NCBI GenBank assembly: GCA_902778245.1
Contig: CACYXH010000016.1
Coordinates: 1-39,148 of the forward strand
Origin: an uncultured Lachnospiraceae bacterium
Lineage (GTDB): Bacteria > Bacillota > Clostridia > Lachnospirales > Lachnospiraceae
Direction: 5' to 3'
DNA: 39,148 bases
Shown in pieces: positions 16,477 to 24,129 of this stretch. Within the stretch, counting starts at the first letter, position 1. The number at the start of each line of letters is the position of its first letter. Under the pieces are notes generated by a model. That model was not told where the DNA came from. It saw only the letters and a program-made list of their open reading frames with translations, and did no database searches. Both the position numbers and the translations under genes were made by a program.

Positions 16477-17003
16477 TTGTCTACCACCTCTCCCCGTCTT
16501 CTGTAAACCTCTGTCGAAGGAAACGCCTTGATCAGAGTTTCCTTAAATTTTTCCATCAGAAACGCTTCCTGTGCCTTGGCGTTCTGTTTCCACGCAGCTC
16601 CTGCATATTCCATGGACTGCAGGATTTCTTTCGTCAGCTGAATATCGGTCAGTACCTGAGCCAGTTCCTGTTCCAGAACCATAAGGGTTGTCCGGATACG
16701 TAAGACGCGCTCCTCCAAAGCACATCCATTCTCTCCGTCAATCCGTTGTATGATCTCCTCCAGTTCTGTTTTTGTCGTTTCGATACGCTGCTTTAAATTC
16801 TCCCGGCAGGACAACTGATATTCTACTTTTATCTGCAGTAATCCCAGTTCCCGCGCCAGCTGCTCTCCATTCATCTGCTGCAGTTGCAAGGCCAGTGCTG
16901 TTCCCTCTCTGGTCAGCTGCTCCAATTGTTTTGGATATTCCCTGGCTCTATCCTGCAGCGTCATGCTTTTTTGCACATATAATTTTTTTTCAAGTTCCGT
17001 CAT
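16473..17003 (-). CDS. Cytoplasmic coiled-coil protein
   Basis: 176 residues, no signal peptide or membrane helix. It is rich in Glu, Gln, Leu and Lys with heptad-like runs from about 10 to 135 (EKKLYVQKSMTLQDRAREY, then ELEEIIQRIDGE, then VLEQELAQVLTDIQ), predicting a long coiled coil. Family not recognised. It is the first gene of the operon with the membrane protein and the VWA lipoprotein. The start has a weak AAGGCGAG site. The upstream boundary is an IS200 remnant 28 bases away, so any promoter must lie within or beyond that remnant; I see none that is clear. Confidence 0.7.
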   Translation of the reverse strand: MTELEKKLYVQKSMTLQDRAREYPKQLEQLTREGTALALQLQQMNGEQLARELGLLQIKVEYQLSCRENLKQRIETTKTELEEIIQRIDGENGCALEERVLRIRTTLMVLEQELAQVLTDIQLTKEILQSMEYAGAAWKQNAKAQEAFLMEKFKETLIKAFPSTEVYRRRGEVVDK

Positions 17004-17031
17004 CTCGCCTTATCAACCGCCGTTTCAACAA

Positions 17032-17300
17032 TTAATGGCAGTATGTTCCCTCTACATAGCGCAGAATGTCACGCAGACTGCCATCCGAATTTTTCTCTGA
17101 TAAATACGCCCAAAACGGCGCATAGCCTACATCCTCGCTTGTAAACGGTTCGCACTTTGATATCAGCTTGCTGTGGAACATGGCGACTTCGTAGCCGACA
17201 TTCCACCTTGTATGTGATAAACTTTTACTGTCCATTTGGATCGCCTCCTATTCTTTGAGATTGCTCGCAACACCTTTCTCATTGTATCATAGGAGACTTT
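17032..17300 (-). mobile_element. IS200-type element remnant (left end and tnpA start)
   Basis: The minus strand carries a 67-codon frame from the ATG at 17235 that begins MDSKSLSHTRWN, the typical start of IS200 TnpA. It then departs from the family and lacks the HUH motif and catalytic tyrosine, so the transposase is a relic joined to other sequence. The 65 bases upstream (17236-17300) match the remnant at 7813-7868. A good AGGAGG site precedes the ATG. It faces left, toward the bacteriocin/agr block, opposite to the other copy. Confidence 0.6.
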
Positions 17301-17314
17301 TTTATTGTTTATCC

Positions 17315-18341
17315 TTAAAAGCTTCTTTGCAAACTGACGATTATCTGTCTCACGTCGTCATCTAAAATATCTACTCCCTCAAACTCGCTGGAATCGGTAA
17401 TTAGGTCAATGCTGGCACTTGCCGAATCGGAAACAGGCATGAAAATTTTTGTGTGGGTCCAATATACAGGCTTAGATGCCATTTCTTCTTTATATGAGAT
17501 TGCGAAACAGTCTGTTCCACAAATATTTACACTAAGATCGGTTGCATCTTCATTGTACATTCTACTCGTAACACAGGATGTGTACGCATCTTCATCTTTG
17601 TAATAGAGAACGATTGATGGTTTTGAGCCGTAATCATCTTGACTTGTACCGTCCTTGATAACGTATACCCCGTCGTATATTGATGTAAATACCTGCCACT
17701 CATCCGGAACGATGATTGAAAAGAGATGAATCCGCCGATTCCTCTCCTGACAGTGAGCCGGAGTTGCGTCCATTTTCTTCTACAATATCTTTAATGATCT
17801 GCTTTACTTCACCGGAATCCGGATCGAAACTCTGCCGGTTTCCTTTTTTCACAAATATCTTAATCTGGAGACTCTCCTGCGAAGACAAAGGGTAGAACAC
17901 TTTAACCATTGTTGCGTCGAACTTCTCGGAATATTGCTCATATGCGGGGCAAATTACGTTGTTTACCTCATAGTCAAACTCCCGGATCTCTACATTCAGC
18001 ATCGAACTTGTAAGATTCTCCGAGGCGAGCCGGGATTCTTCGGCATTCATAGTGTTAACGTATATGGACATGGTGCTGTCTAATCCATCATAATAATTGT
18101 CCTTATATAGTTCCCAGGACTCCATGAATTGACTATATTCTGCTTTCCAGTCCCCACCGGGCAAGGGTATCTTCCATTCACTTATGGTATCGGTAGCGGA
18201 TAAAGACTCTGTATCCGTGTATGCCGCCTGCTCCCCTGCCTCACTTTCATCGATACTTCCTGCATTTGTTTCAGTACTGTTTCCACATACAACCGCCATA
18301 CTGCAGCAAAGCATAAGCACCAATATCGACCTTTTTCTCAT
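17315..18341 (-). pseudogene. Exported (probable lipo-) protein broken by a frameshift
   Basis: Two overlapping minus-strand frames are halves of one protein. The first starts at the ATG at 18341 (MRKRSILVLMLCCSMAVVC, a signal with an imperfect lipobox) and runs through an acidic linker into DWKAEYSQFMESWELYKDN and FYPLSSQESLQIKIF. The second continues with FSIIVPDEWQVFTSIYDGVYVI and ends at 17315. Removing one base from the T4 run near 17716-17719 joins them into about 340 residues. Two repeated domains of about 130 residues seem to be present, each similar to secreted proteins of unknown role. An ATG at 18386 is open, but GGGAC favours 18341. Confidence 0.7.
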
Positions 18342-18662
18342 ATTGCTTGTCCCTTCTCTATTCTTGTTTGTTATGCTTCCCTGCATTAATCATACCATGG
18401 ATAATAATTTTAGGATGGTTCCGTCCGAAGATACAGGTTCTTTTTCTTCAAGCTTTCTAGTCCCGCCGCTCTCAAACAGGCTGAGTAATTGTATTCGGTC
18501 GTCACCTGAAATCGGGTAATTCGGGAGCTTCTCTTTCAAAACTCTTCAAACTGTTTTTTTGCAAGAAAACAGGATCGACACTACTACTGCCATGAATAGG
18601 ATAGCATTATCCCGTGACTACTTCAAGCAGATTTTATACTTATTTTTAAGGAGGATAACCCA
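18342..18662. other. Non-coding stretch with a C-terminal coding relic
   Basis: Minus strand 18398-18540 is an open frame without a start codon that reads LKEKLPNYPISGDDRIQLL and ends KLLSMV. It looks like the tail of a lost protein, not recognised. The rest shows only a ribosome binding site (AAGGAGG, 18649-18655) for the integrase relic. No convincing promoter is seen. Confidence 0.4.
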
Positions 18663-19009
18663 ATGCCGAAAGCAAAAAACTTCCGTCTGGCTCATGGCGA
18701 TGCCGGGCCTGCTCTCACACGGAAAAGGTTTATGATCCCAAAACCGGCAAAATGAAGGGCAAGAGAATTTACGTTTCTTTCACCAGCGAAAGAGCAGGCC
18801 AAAAACCCTACCCGAAACAGAAAACATCGGATCCCCGAATACATTAAGGCCTTGATTGATGAAGCGCCTGGGGATGGAAATCTGATTATGCGATGAAAAA
18901 AGTCTATCAAAACACCTTTTCCAAGGAAAGAACAAATGTCGATAACATCATTGATGCCTATTTCCGCAAAGCCATGCAACACAAGATGCGACAGGATTTG
19001 AACCTGTGA
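18663..19009 (+). pseudogene. Degenerate tyrosine recombinase (integrase)
   Basis: The ATG at 18663 behind AAGGAGG starts MPKAKK. Adding one A to the A6 run at 18674-18679 gives LPSGSWRCRACSHTEKVYD then GKRIYVSF, the N-terminal arm-binding region of clostridial phage/ICE integrases. After further frame breaks the sequence resumes with DYAMKKVYQNTFSKERTNV then DAYFRKAM, which fits the extreme C-terminus including the catalytic tyrosine (KVYQ). Almost the whole catalytic core is missing. The last codons run into the tRNA-derived repeat and stop at TGA 19007-19009, a common arrangement for integrases next to their attachment site. Confidence 0.7.
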
Positions 19010-19014
19010 CCTCT
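18985..19014. repeat. Attachment-site-like copy of the tRNA-Pro 3' end
   Basis: 30 bases at 18985-19014 match 19191-19220, the acceptor/T-arm end of the tRNA-Pro gene, at 29 of 30 positions, in direct orientation. Combined with an integrase relic ending inside it, this is best read as an att site left by an element that integrated at the 3' end of the tRNA gene. Only 176 bases separate the two copies. Confidence 0.75.
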
Positions 19015-19037
19015 CCTTCGGCCACTTCGTGACCTGC

Positions 19038-19092
19038 GGACGCCGAAGCACTAAGGCTCGCAAGCTTCGCCAAGTGCTTCTGGTGTGCGTCC
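19038..19092. repeat. Imperfect palindrome between the two att copies
   Basis: Nested complementary arms: GGACGC (19038-19043) with GCGTCC (19087-19092), GAAGCACT (19045-19052) with AGTGCTTC (19073-19080), and GGC with GCC inside. No T-tract follows. It has the same general look as the longer palindromes at 23.3-23.6 kb, though not the same sequence. Confidence 0.55.
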
Positions 19093-19146
19093 CCGAACGT
19101 TGCTTTCGCTCCGCTAGAGATCAAAGATACAATTCTTTCAAATTGA

Positions 19147-19188
19147 CTAAGAAAAAACGGACACCTTATGGTATCCGTTTTTTCTTAG
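19147..19188 (-). terminator. Intrinsic terminator of tRNA-Pro (bidirectional)
   Basis: CTAAG + AAAAAACGGACACC pairs with GGTATCCGTTTTTT + CTTAG around a short loop, with T-tracts on both strands. It begins one base after the discriminator base of tRNA-Pro and would stop transcription from either side. Confidence 0.85.
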
Positions 19189-19262
19189 TCGATGCGACAG
19201 GATTTGAACCTGCGACCTCTGCGTCCCGAACGCAGCGCTCTACCAAGCTGAGCCACGCATCG
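19189..19262 (-). tRNA. tRNA-Pro, anticodon CGG
   Basis: Full cloverleaf on the minus strand, 74 nt. The acceptor stem CGATGCG/CGCATCG is perfect. The D arm is GCTC-AGCTTGGTA-GAGC. The anticodon stem is CTGCG/CGCAG with loop TTCGGGA (anticodon CGG), and the T arm is GCAGG-TTCAAAT-CCTGT. The discriminator is A and CCA is not encoded. It reads CCG proline codons. It is followed at once by a strong terminator, and its 3' end is the likely integration target of the degenerate element to the left. Confidence 0.95.
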
Positions 19263-19342
19263 TTATTTTCATTTAGCTTGACTATTGTAACATTGGCTCC
19301 CATAAAAGTCAAGGAAAATTTTATGTTGTTTTTTAAAATAAT

Positions 19343-19373
19343 GTTAGACAAAGCTAACTTTTGGTGATACAAT
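19343..19373 (+). promoter_or_regulatory. Promoter and operator-like palindrome of the ABC transporter operon
   Basis: -35 TAGACA (19345-19350), 17-base spacer, -10 TACAAT (19368-19373). The inverted repeat GTTAG-N6-CTAAC (19343-19358) covers the -35, the usual place for a TetR- or MarR-type repressor. No regulator gene is adjacent. Confidence 0.55.
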
Positions 19374-19432
19374 GGGTTGGGTCAAACTAACGAACCATTT
19401 ATTTCATACATAGCTTAAGAAAGGAAAGTCTT

Positions 19433-20131
19433 ATGTTTCTGGAATTGAAGCAAATTAAAAAATCATTTGGCACCGGACAGAGCCGTGTGCAGGTGCTGAA
19501 AGGCATTGACCTGACACTGGAAAAAGGGGAATTCTGCGTAATGCTTGGGCCATCCGGCTCCGGGAAGTCTACCTTGCTGAATATTATCGGCGGTATTGAT
19601 CAGGCGGATGAGGGAGAAATCCTGATCGGCGGAGACCGCATGGCTGACATGGATGAAAAACAACTCACGCTGTACCGCCGCAGGCATCTGGGCTACATCT
19701 TTCAGATGTACAACCTGATCCCGAACCTCACCGTCAGGGAAAACATTGAGGTTGGCGCTTATCTGGGCACAGATCCCCTGCCTGTAGAGGAACTCCTGGA
19801 CACTCTTGGGCTGACGGAGCATCAGAACAAATTACCCAATCAGCTCTCCGGCGGCCAGCAGCAGCGCACCGCTATCGGCCGGGCCATTGTCAAGAACCCG
19901 GATATCCTGCTGTGCGATGAACCCACCGGCGCTCTGGATTACAATACCTCCAAGGAGATATTGAAACTGATCGAAACTGTCAATCAGAAATACGGAAATA
20001 CTGTCATTCTCGTCACCCACAATGACGCTTTAAAGGACATGGCCACCCGAGTGGTAAAACTGAGAGACGGCGGCATCCGCAAAAACTATCTGAATGAAAC
20101 CCGGATTTTGGCTCAGGATCTGGATTGGTAG
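19433..20131 (+). CDS. ABC transporter ATP-binding protein, MacB/LolD type
   Basis: A 232-residue ATPase with Walker [10 protein letters not shown] (about 39-47), signature LSGGQQQR (about 140-147), Walker [13 protein letters not shown] and switch histidine VTHND. The [17 protein letters not shown]-loop context is typical of ATPases that partner FtsX-family permeases. The start has AGAAAGGAAAG. The downstream permease starts 10 bases after the stop, so the two form one transporter. Such pairs in Firmicutes often work as efflux or antimicrobial-peptide resistance pumps or as mechanotransmission complexes; the substrate cannot be told from sequence. Confidence 0.93.
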   Translation: MFLELKQIKKSFGTGQSRVQVLKGIDLTLEKGEFCVMLGPSGSGKSTLLNIIGGIDQADEGEILIGGDRMADMDEKQLTLYRRRHLGYIFQMYNLIPNLTVRENIEVGAYLGTDPLPVEELLDTLGLTEHQNKLPNQLSGGQQQRTAIGRAIVKNPDILLCDEPTGALDYNTSKEILKLIETVNQKYGNTVILVTHNDALKDMATRVVKLRDGGIRKNYLNETRILAQDLDW

Positions 20132-20141
20132 GAGGTGTCAC

Positions 20142-22463
20142 ATGAAAAATCCTTTGTACAAACGTCTTCTCCGGGAATTGAAAAGCGAATTTGGAAAGTA
20201 TCTGGTGATCTTTCTTCTGATGACACTAACTATCGGGGAAATTTCCGGATTTCTGGTGGCAGATGAGAGCATGATCAAGGCCTATAATGACAGCTTTACT
20301 TTATACAATGTGGAAGATGGCAACTTCGCACTTCAAACCAAGGCAGACAGTGCCTTAAAACAGCAGCTTGAAGCTCTGGATATCACTATCTACGATCTTT
20401 TTTACACGGATCGCATCCTTAGCAATGACAGCACTCTTCGTATCTTTCAAAACCGGGAGCAGGTAAACCTTGCCTGCGTTATGGAGGGACGTCTGGCCAG
20501 TAAGCCGGGGGAAATCGCTATTGACCGTATGTACGCGGACAACAATCAGCTGAAGGTGGGAGATACGATATCGGATGGCAGCAATACCTGGACCATCACC
20601 GGGCTGGCAGCCCTCTCCGACTACAGTACCATGTTTGAGAGCAACAGTGATTCCATGTTTGACGCGGTAAAATTCGGCGTCGCTATGGTGTGCCCGGAAG
20701 AATTTTCAGAGTTTGAGTCAAACAGTCTGGTCTACAGCTATGCCTGGAAATATAACGATGCGCCTGCCGGCGAAAAAGAGGAAATGGAACGCTCCCAGCA
20801 GCTGATGAAAGAGATCAATTCTCTCTCTCCCCTAAAGAAATTTGTTCCCCGCTATCTGAATCAGGCTATCCAGTTTACCGGGGAAGACATGGGAAGCGAC
20901 CGCGCTATGATGACAGTGCTGCTTTACATTCTGATCGCCATCCTGGCTTTTGTCTTCGGCATTACCATCAACAGCACCATCGTCAAAGAAGCGAATGTCA
21001 TCGGTACTCTGAGGGCTTCGGGCTACACAAAGCGGGAGCTGATCCGCCATTATATGGCCATGCCTCTGATCGTCACGCTGATCAGCGCTCTTATAGGCAA
21101 CATCATGGGCTACACCTTTTTCAAAAACTTTAATGCCGGTATGTATTATGGAAGTTACAGCCTTCCCACTTATGTCACTATCTGGAGTCCTCAGGCTTTT
21201 CTGGAAACCACCCTGGTGCCCATCCTGCTGATGCTGGTGATCACCTGGCTGATGCTGCGCCGCAAGCTTTCTCTGTCACCCATCAAATTTTTGCGGCGGG
21301 ATCTTAGAAGCGGCAGACAGCATCACGCATTCCGTTTGAAATCTTCCATACCGGTTTTCTCCCGGTTCCGAATTAGAGTGTTTCTACAGAATTCAGGTAG
21401 CTATCTGCTGATGCTGGTAGGCATTCTCTTTGCCAATCTGCTGCTGATGTTCGGGCTGATTTTCCCGTCTATCCTGGATCATTATCAGGAGACGATCACC
21501 GATAACCTGCTCTGTAATTATCAGTATCTTTTGGAGGTTCCTGTAGAACTTATGGCAGGGGATGATTCACCGGAAACACTGCTTCGCATGCTGGCCTACG
21601 TGTCGCAGGTACAGACAGACAATGAAGACGCAGAAGAGTTTTCCGCCTACAGTCTGAAAACTCTTTCTAAGGGGGCCTACAAAGGAGAGGAAGTTCTACT
21701 GTACGGAATTGTGGATGACAGTCACTATATCACACTGGAATCCGATGACAACGAAGTTTGCATCTCCAAAGCCTATGCGGATAAATTTCATCTGGCAAAA
21801 GGTGACACCATCACACTCAAAGAGCAATACGATGATAAAACTTATACATTCCCCATTGGAGGTATCTATGATTACGAAGGCGCACTGGCCATTTTCATGC
21901 CAAAGTCGCTTCTGAACCACACCTTCGGGCTCAGCGATGGATATTTTTCGGGATATTTCTCAGATACGGAAATCACTGACATTGAAGAACAATACATTGC
22001 CACCGTCATTGATCTGGACGCACTGACAAAGATTTCCCGCCAGCTTAATGTCTCCATGGGCGGAATGATGATTCTGGTGGATGCCATTTCCGTGATCATG
22101 TTCCTGATTCTGATCTATCTGCTGGCAAAGATCGTCATTGAAAAAAATGCCCAGGCTATCTCCATGACGAAGATCCTGGGCTATGAGAACAAGGAGATCA
22201 GCCGGTTGTACCTTCTGCCTACCTCCATTGTGGTAGTAACTCTGCTGCTTCTCTCTCTGCCGCTTGAAACGGCAGTAATGAAATACCTTTTTGAGAGGAT
22301 AGTTATGACCGAACTTTCCGGATGGATACCGATCTACTTCGATCCCATGATGTATGTGAAAATGATTCTGCTGGGCATCGGCGCATACGTCGTCGTAGCC
22401 GTCTTGGAATACCGCAGGATCCGTCGCGTACCCATGGAAGAAGCCCTGAAGAACGTAGAGTGA
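20142..22463 (+). CDS. ABC transporter permease with two FtsX domains
   Basis: About 773 residues. An N-terminal membrane helix (about 21-40) is followed by an extracytoplasmic domain to about 260. Then come the first FtsX unit of three helices (about 265-385), a central helix near 430, a second external domain, and the last FtsX unit (about 640-770). It works with the ATPase encoded just upstream. The frame opens at 20094 inside the ATPase gene, but TAGGAGGTG at 20128-20136 places the true start at the ATG at 20142 (MKNPLYKRLLRELKSEFGKY). It converges with the LUD gene with only 15 bases between stops and no obvious terminator. Confidence 0.9.
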   Translation: MKNPLYKRLLRELKSEFGKYLVIFLLMTLTIGEISGFLVADESMIKAYNDSFTLYNVEDGNFALQTKADSALKQQLEALDITIYDLFYTDRILSNDSTLRIFQNREQVNLACVMEGRLASKPGEIAIDRMYADNNQLKVGDTISDGSNTWTITGLAALSDYSTMFESNSDSMFDAVKFGVAMVCPEEFSEFESNSLVYSYAWKYNDAPAGEKEEMERSQQLMKEINSLSPLKKFVPRYLNQAIQFTGEDMGSDRAMMTVLLYILIAILAFVFGITINSTIVKEANVIGTLRASGYTKRELIRHYMAMPLIVTLISALIGNIMGYTFFKNFNAGMYYGSYSLPTYVTIWSPQAFLETTLVPILLMLVITWLMLRRKLSLSPIKFLRRDLRSGRQHHAFRLKSSIPVFSRFRIRVFLQNSGSYLLMLVGILFANLLLMFGLIFPSILDHYQETITDNLLCNYQYLLEVPVELMAGDDSPETLLRMLAYVSQVQTDNEDAEEFSAYSLKTLSKGAYKGEEVLLYGIVDDSHYITLESDDNEVCISKAYADKFHLAKGDTITLKEQYDDKTYTFPIGGIYDYEGALAIFMPKSLLNHTFGLSDGYFSGYFSDTEITDIEEQYIATVIDLDALTKISRQLNVSMGGMMILVDAISVIMFLILIYLLAKIVIEKNAQAISMTKILGYENKEISRLYLLPTSIVVVTLLLLSLPLETAVMKYLFERIVMTELSGWIPIYFDPMMYVKMILLGIGAYVVVAVLEYRRIRRVPMEEALKNVE

Positions 22464-22478
22464 AGCCGCTTGTGCAGA

Positions 22479-23114
22479 TCAGTACCCCAGCTCTTCTCCC
22501 ACCAGAACTACTTTGATCCGTCCCGGAATCATAGAGGATCTGGTGATCACCGTCTCGCAGCAGATGGTGTGGGGCAGACAATTTGCACAACGCCCGGTTT
22601 TCGCGCAGGGCGTGTCACAGCCAAGCCGTACCGTGTTTGCCGGTGCGGCCATGTTGTGAACACGGTCAATCCCTTCTGTCACATTGGTAACTACCTTATT
22701 CATTCCTGTGATCACGATCACCTGCTCCGGTCCGTAGATCAGGAAGGAGACGCGGTTTCCCCGCCCGTCAATATTGATCAGCTCTCCGTCAAGAGTGATG
22801 GCGTTTGTACTGGTCAAAAAAGTGTCTGCGTTGACCAGCAGCGCGTTGCACTCTTTCTTTTCCTCCGGCGTTTTGTAATCCTCCCTGATGATCAGGTTGT
22901 GACCTGCATTCCGGATCGCTCCCTTCAGACCTATGCCATCAATGGTCATAGAACCTCCATATCCAACATTCTTTTTCTCCTGTCCGATCAGCTCCACAAC
23001 CTTTGTGACAGCGCTCTCCTGGTCGGGACAGTAATACCCTTCCATCTTTCTTGCCTCCAGTTTTTTGATAATGGAATTTGCCTGATTTTCATAAAATACT
23101 TTCTTGGGATCCAT
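22479..23114 (-). CDS. LUD-domain protein (lactate utilization family)
   Basis: A 211-residue protein of the LUD (DUF162) family. Characteristic segments are NVGYGGSMTIDGIG near 49-62, LLVNADTFLTSTNAIT, and the nucleotide/substrate-like IDGRGNRVSFLIYGPEQV. A C-terminal Cys-rich segment CDTPCAKTGRCANC may bind a metal or Fe-S centre. Related proteins take part in lactate oxidation (LutC/LutB-like), but in clostridia single LUD proteins such as this one have no demonstrated reaction. It is a single gene with ribosome binding site GGAGGAG. The promoter is not certain; a TATTAT lies upstream of the hairpin at 23161-23184. Confidence 0.85.
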   Translation of the reverse strand: MDPKKVFYENQANSIIKKLEARKMEGYYCPDQESAVTKVVELIGQEKKNVGYGGSMTIDGIGLKGAIRNAGHNLIIREDYKTPEEKKECNALLVNADTFLTSTNAITLDGELINIDGRGNRVSFLIYGPEQVIVITGMNKVVTNVTEGIDRVHNMAAPANTVRLGCDTPCAKTGRCANCLPHTICCETVITRSSMIPGRIKVVLVGEELGY

Positions 23115-23160
23115 GTTACTCCTCCTTTTCCACTGTTAACCCCGCTTTAGCTGGCTGTAC

Positions 23161-23184
23161 ACGGACCTTTTCTTCACGGTCCGT
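23161..23184. repeat. Inverted repeat upstream of the LUD gene
   Basis: ACGGACC (23161-23167) and GGTCCGT (23178-23184) form a 7-bp perfect stem with a 10-base loop. It is 47 bases upstream of the LUD start and downstream of a possible TATTAT -10. It could be an operator or a leader hairpin; it has no T-tract. Confidence 0.4.
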
Positions 23185-23278
23185 ACCTGGTTACCTACAG
23201 TTTAGCATAATAAAACCGACTTTGACAGAAAAATCTTATGATTTCTGGAACACCCACTACCTTACAGAGGATCGCAGC

Positions 23279-23434
23279 CAGTATGCTTGTACAAAAAATA
23301 CGTCTATCTCGTTCCCCTTGCTGCAAACCTGTCTGCACGCCGCTCAAATGCGATTAAGCCGTATGCATTTTCGCGGCGGCAAGGTTTTTGCAAGAGTTCA
23401 CTTGCACGACGATCGTTTTTGTACAAGCATACTG
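23279..23434. repeat. Long imperfect palindrome A
   Basis: A 156-base dyad. The outer arms CAGTATGCTTGTACAAAAA (23279-23297) and their exact complement (23416-23434) match at 19 of 19. Inside are CTTGC...AAACCT with AGGTTT...GCAAG, then CGCCGC with GCGGCG, then AAATGC with GCATTT, leaving a small central loop. Neither strand holds a credible gene. It could fold as one long hairpin in RNA or single-stranded DNA. Confidence 0.75.
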
Positions 23435-23458
23435 TCCGCAATCCAAAGCGTTATGGCA

Positions 23459-23634
23459 CGGCTTGTGAAGGAATAATGTCTGATGAAAACGATTGGTTTC
23501 TGACTGAGCTTTGCAAGCTACGTGCTCGGACGAGGAGCAAACGCTTTTATCGCGAACGTTGTCCGAGCAAATGTAGCGCAGCAAAGTGAAGATAGGAAGC
23601 TGTGTTTTCATCACACATTATTCCTTACAAGCCG
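23459..23634. repeat. Long imperfect palindrome B
   Basis: A 176-base dyad only 24 bases after palindrome A. Arms 23459-23490 and 23604-23634 pair with two irregularities (core GGAATAATGT and TGATGAAAAC with GTTTTCATCA and ACATTATTCC). Inner arms CTTTGC/GCAAAG, GCTAC/GTAGC and TGCTCGGAC/GTCCGAGCA continue the stem. The same style of structure as A but with a different sequence. No gene is credible inside. The region 23115-23737 otherwise holds only small hairpins and the promoter of the next gene. Confidence 0.75.
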
Positions 23635-23662
23635 TCATTATGTAGTGGATGCTCCAGAAGTC

Positions 23663-23707
23663 ATAGATTCGGAAGCACTTGATGTATTTCCGAATCTATA
23701 CTATTAT
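23663..23707 (+). promoter_or_regulatory. Promoter with overlapping 12-bp palindrome, upstream of the metallopeptidase
   Basis: -35 TTGATG (23679-23684), 17-base spacer, -10 TATTAT (23702-23707). ATAGATTCGGAA (23663-23674) and TTCCGAATCTAT (23688-23699) form a perfect 12-bp inverted repeat. It straddles the -35 and fills most of the spacer, so a bound protein would block polymerase. Confidence 0.55.
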
Positions 23708-23737
23708 ACTACGTATACAGAATAAGGAGGCGCAGAA

Positions 23738-24115
23738 ATGACCTACGATGAATTTGTTGAGATTGCCCGTGAAGAGACCGCTTTGCTCCCCTCCTATGTG
23801 TTTGAGGAGCTGGACGGAGGAGTGGTGGCAGATCCTAATGTCTATCTTCATCCTGGAAGACTGTCCGATGACCTGTATGTCATGGGAACTTACTCCCAGG
23901 GCATCTACGGCAGCCAGATCGTTCTATACTATGGTTCCTTTCAGGCCACCATGCCTTTTGCCTCAACTGAGCAGATGCGTAAGAAGATACGCGAAACGGT
24001 CCGGCACGAATTTCGCCATCATCTGGAAACCAGAGCCGGGATATTTGGAAAAGATTCCCTGATTGAAGAAGATCGGGAAGAAATGAAGAAATACTATGAA
24101 AGGCACGGTGTCTGA
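23738..24115 (+). CDS. Zincin-like metallopeptidase family protein
   Basis: A 125-residue protein with an HExxH zinc motif (HEFRHHLE, about 89-96) near the C-terminus. It matches the size and layout of the small zincin-like metallopeptidase family (PF06262 type) of unknown substrate. The start ATG at 23738 has AAGGAGG at 23724-23730. It is a monocistronic gene. Its stop codon lies in the loop of the terminator hairpin it shares with the convergent rRNA methyltransferase gene. Confidence 0.85.
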   Translation: MTYDEFVEIAREETALLPSYVFEELDGGVVADPNVYLHPGRLSDDLYVMGTYSQGIYGSQIVLYYGSFQATMPFASTEQMRKKIRETVRHEFRHHLETRAGIFGKDSLIEEDREEMKKYYERHGV

Positions 24116-24128
24116 TACCGTGCCTTTC
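24098..24128. terminator. Bidirectional terminator between convergent genes
   Basis: GAAAGGCACGGT (24098-24109) pairs perfectly with ACCGTGCCTTTC (24117-24128) around a 7-base loop that contains the metallopeptidase stop codon. Short T/A runs flank both sides. It serves the rightward metallopeptidase and the leftward methyltransferase operon. Confidence 0.8.
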
Positions 24129-24129
24129 T

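Noticed and set aside
18985-19014. A second, intact tRNA gene
   Set aside because: Only the 3' acceptor/T-arm part is present; no D arm or anticodon arm follows, so it is an att-type fragment.
18692-19063. 123-codon minus-strand frame across the integrase relic and att copy
   Set aside because: It crosses the att repeat and palindrome and has no family features. The plus-strand integrase explains the sequence better.
23279-23634. CRISPR array or tandem repeat interpretation
   Set aside because: There are no regularly spaced direct repeats; the structure is dyad symmetry, not an array.
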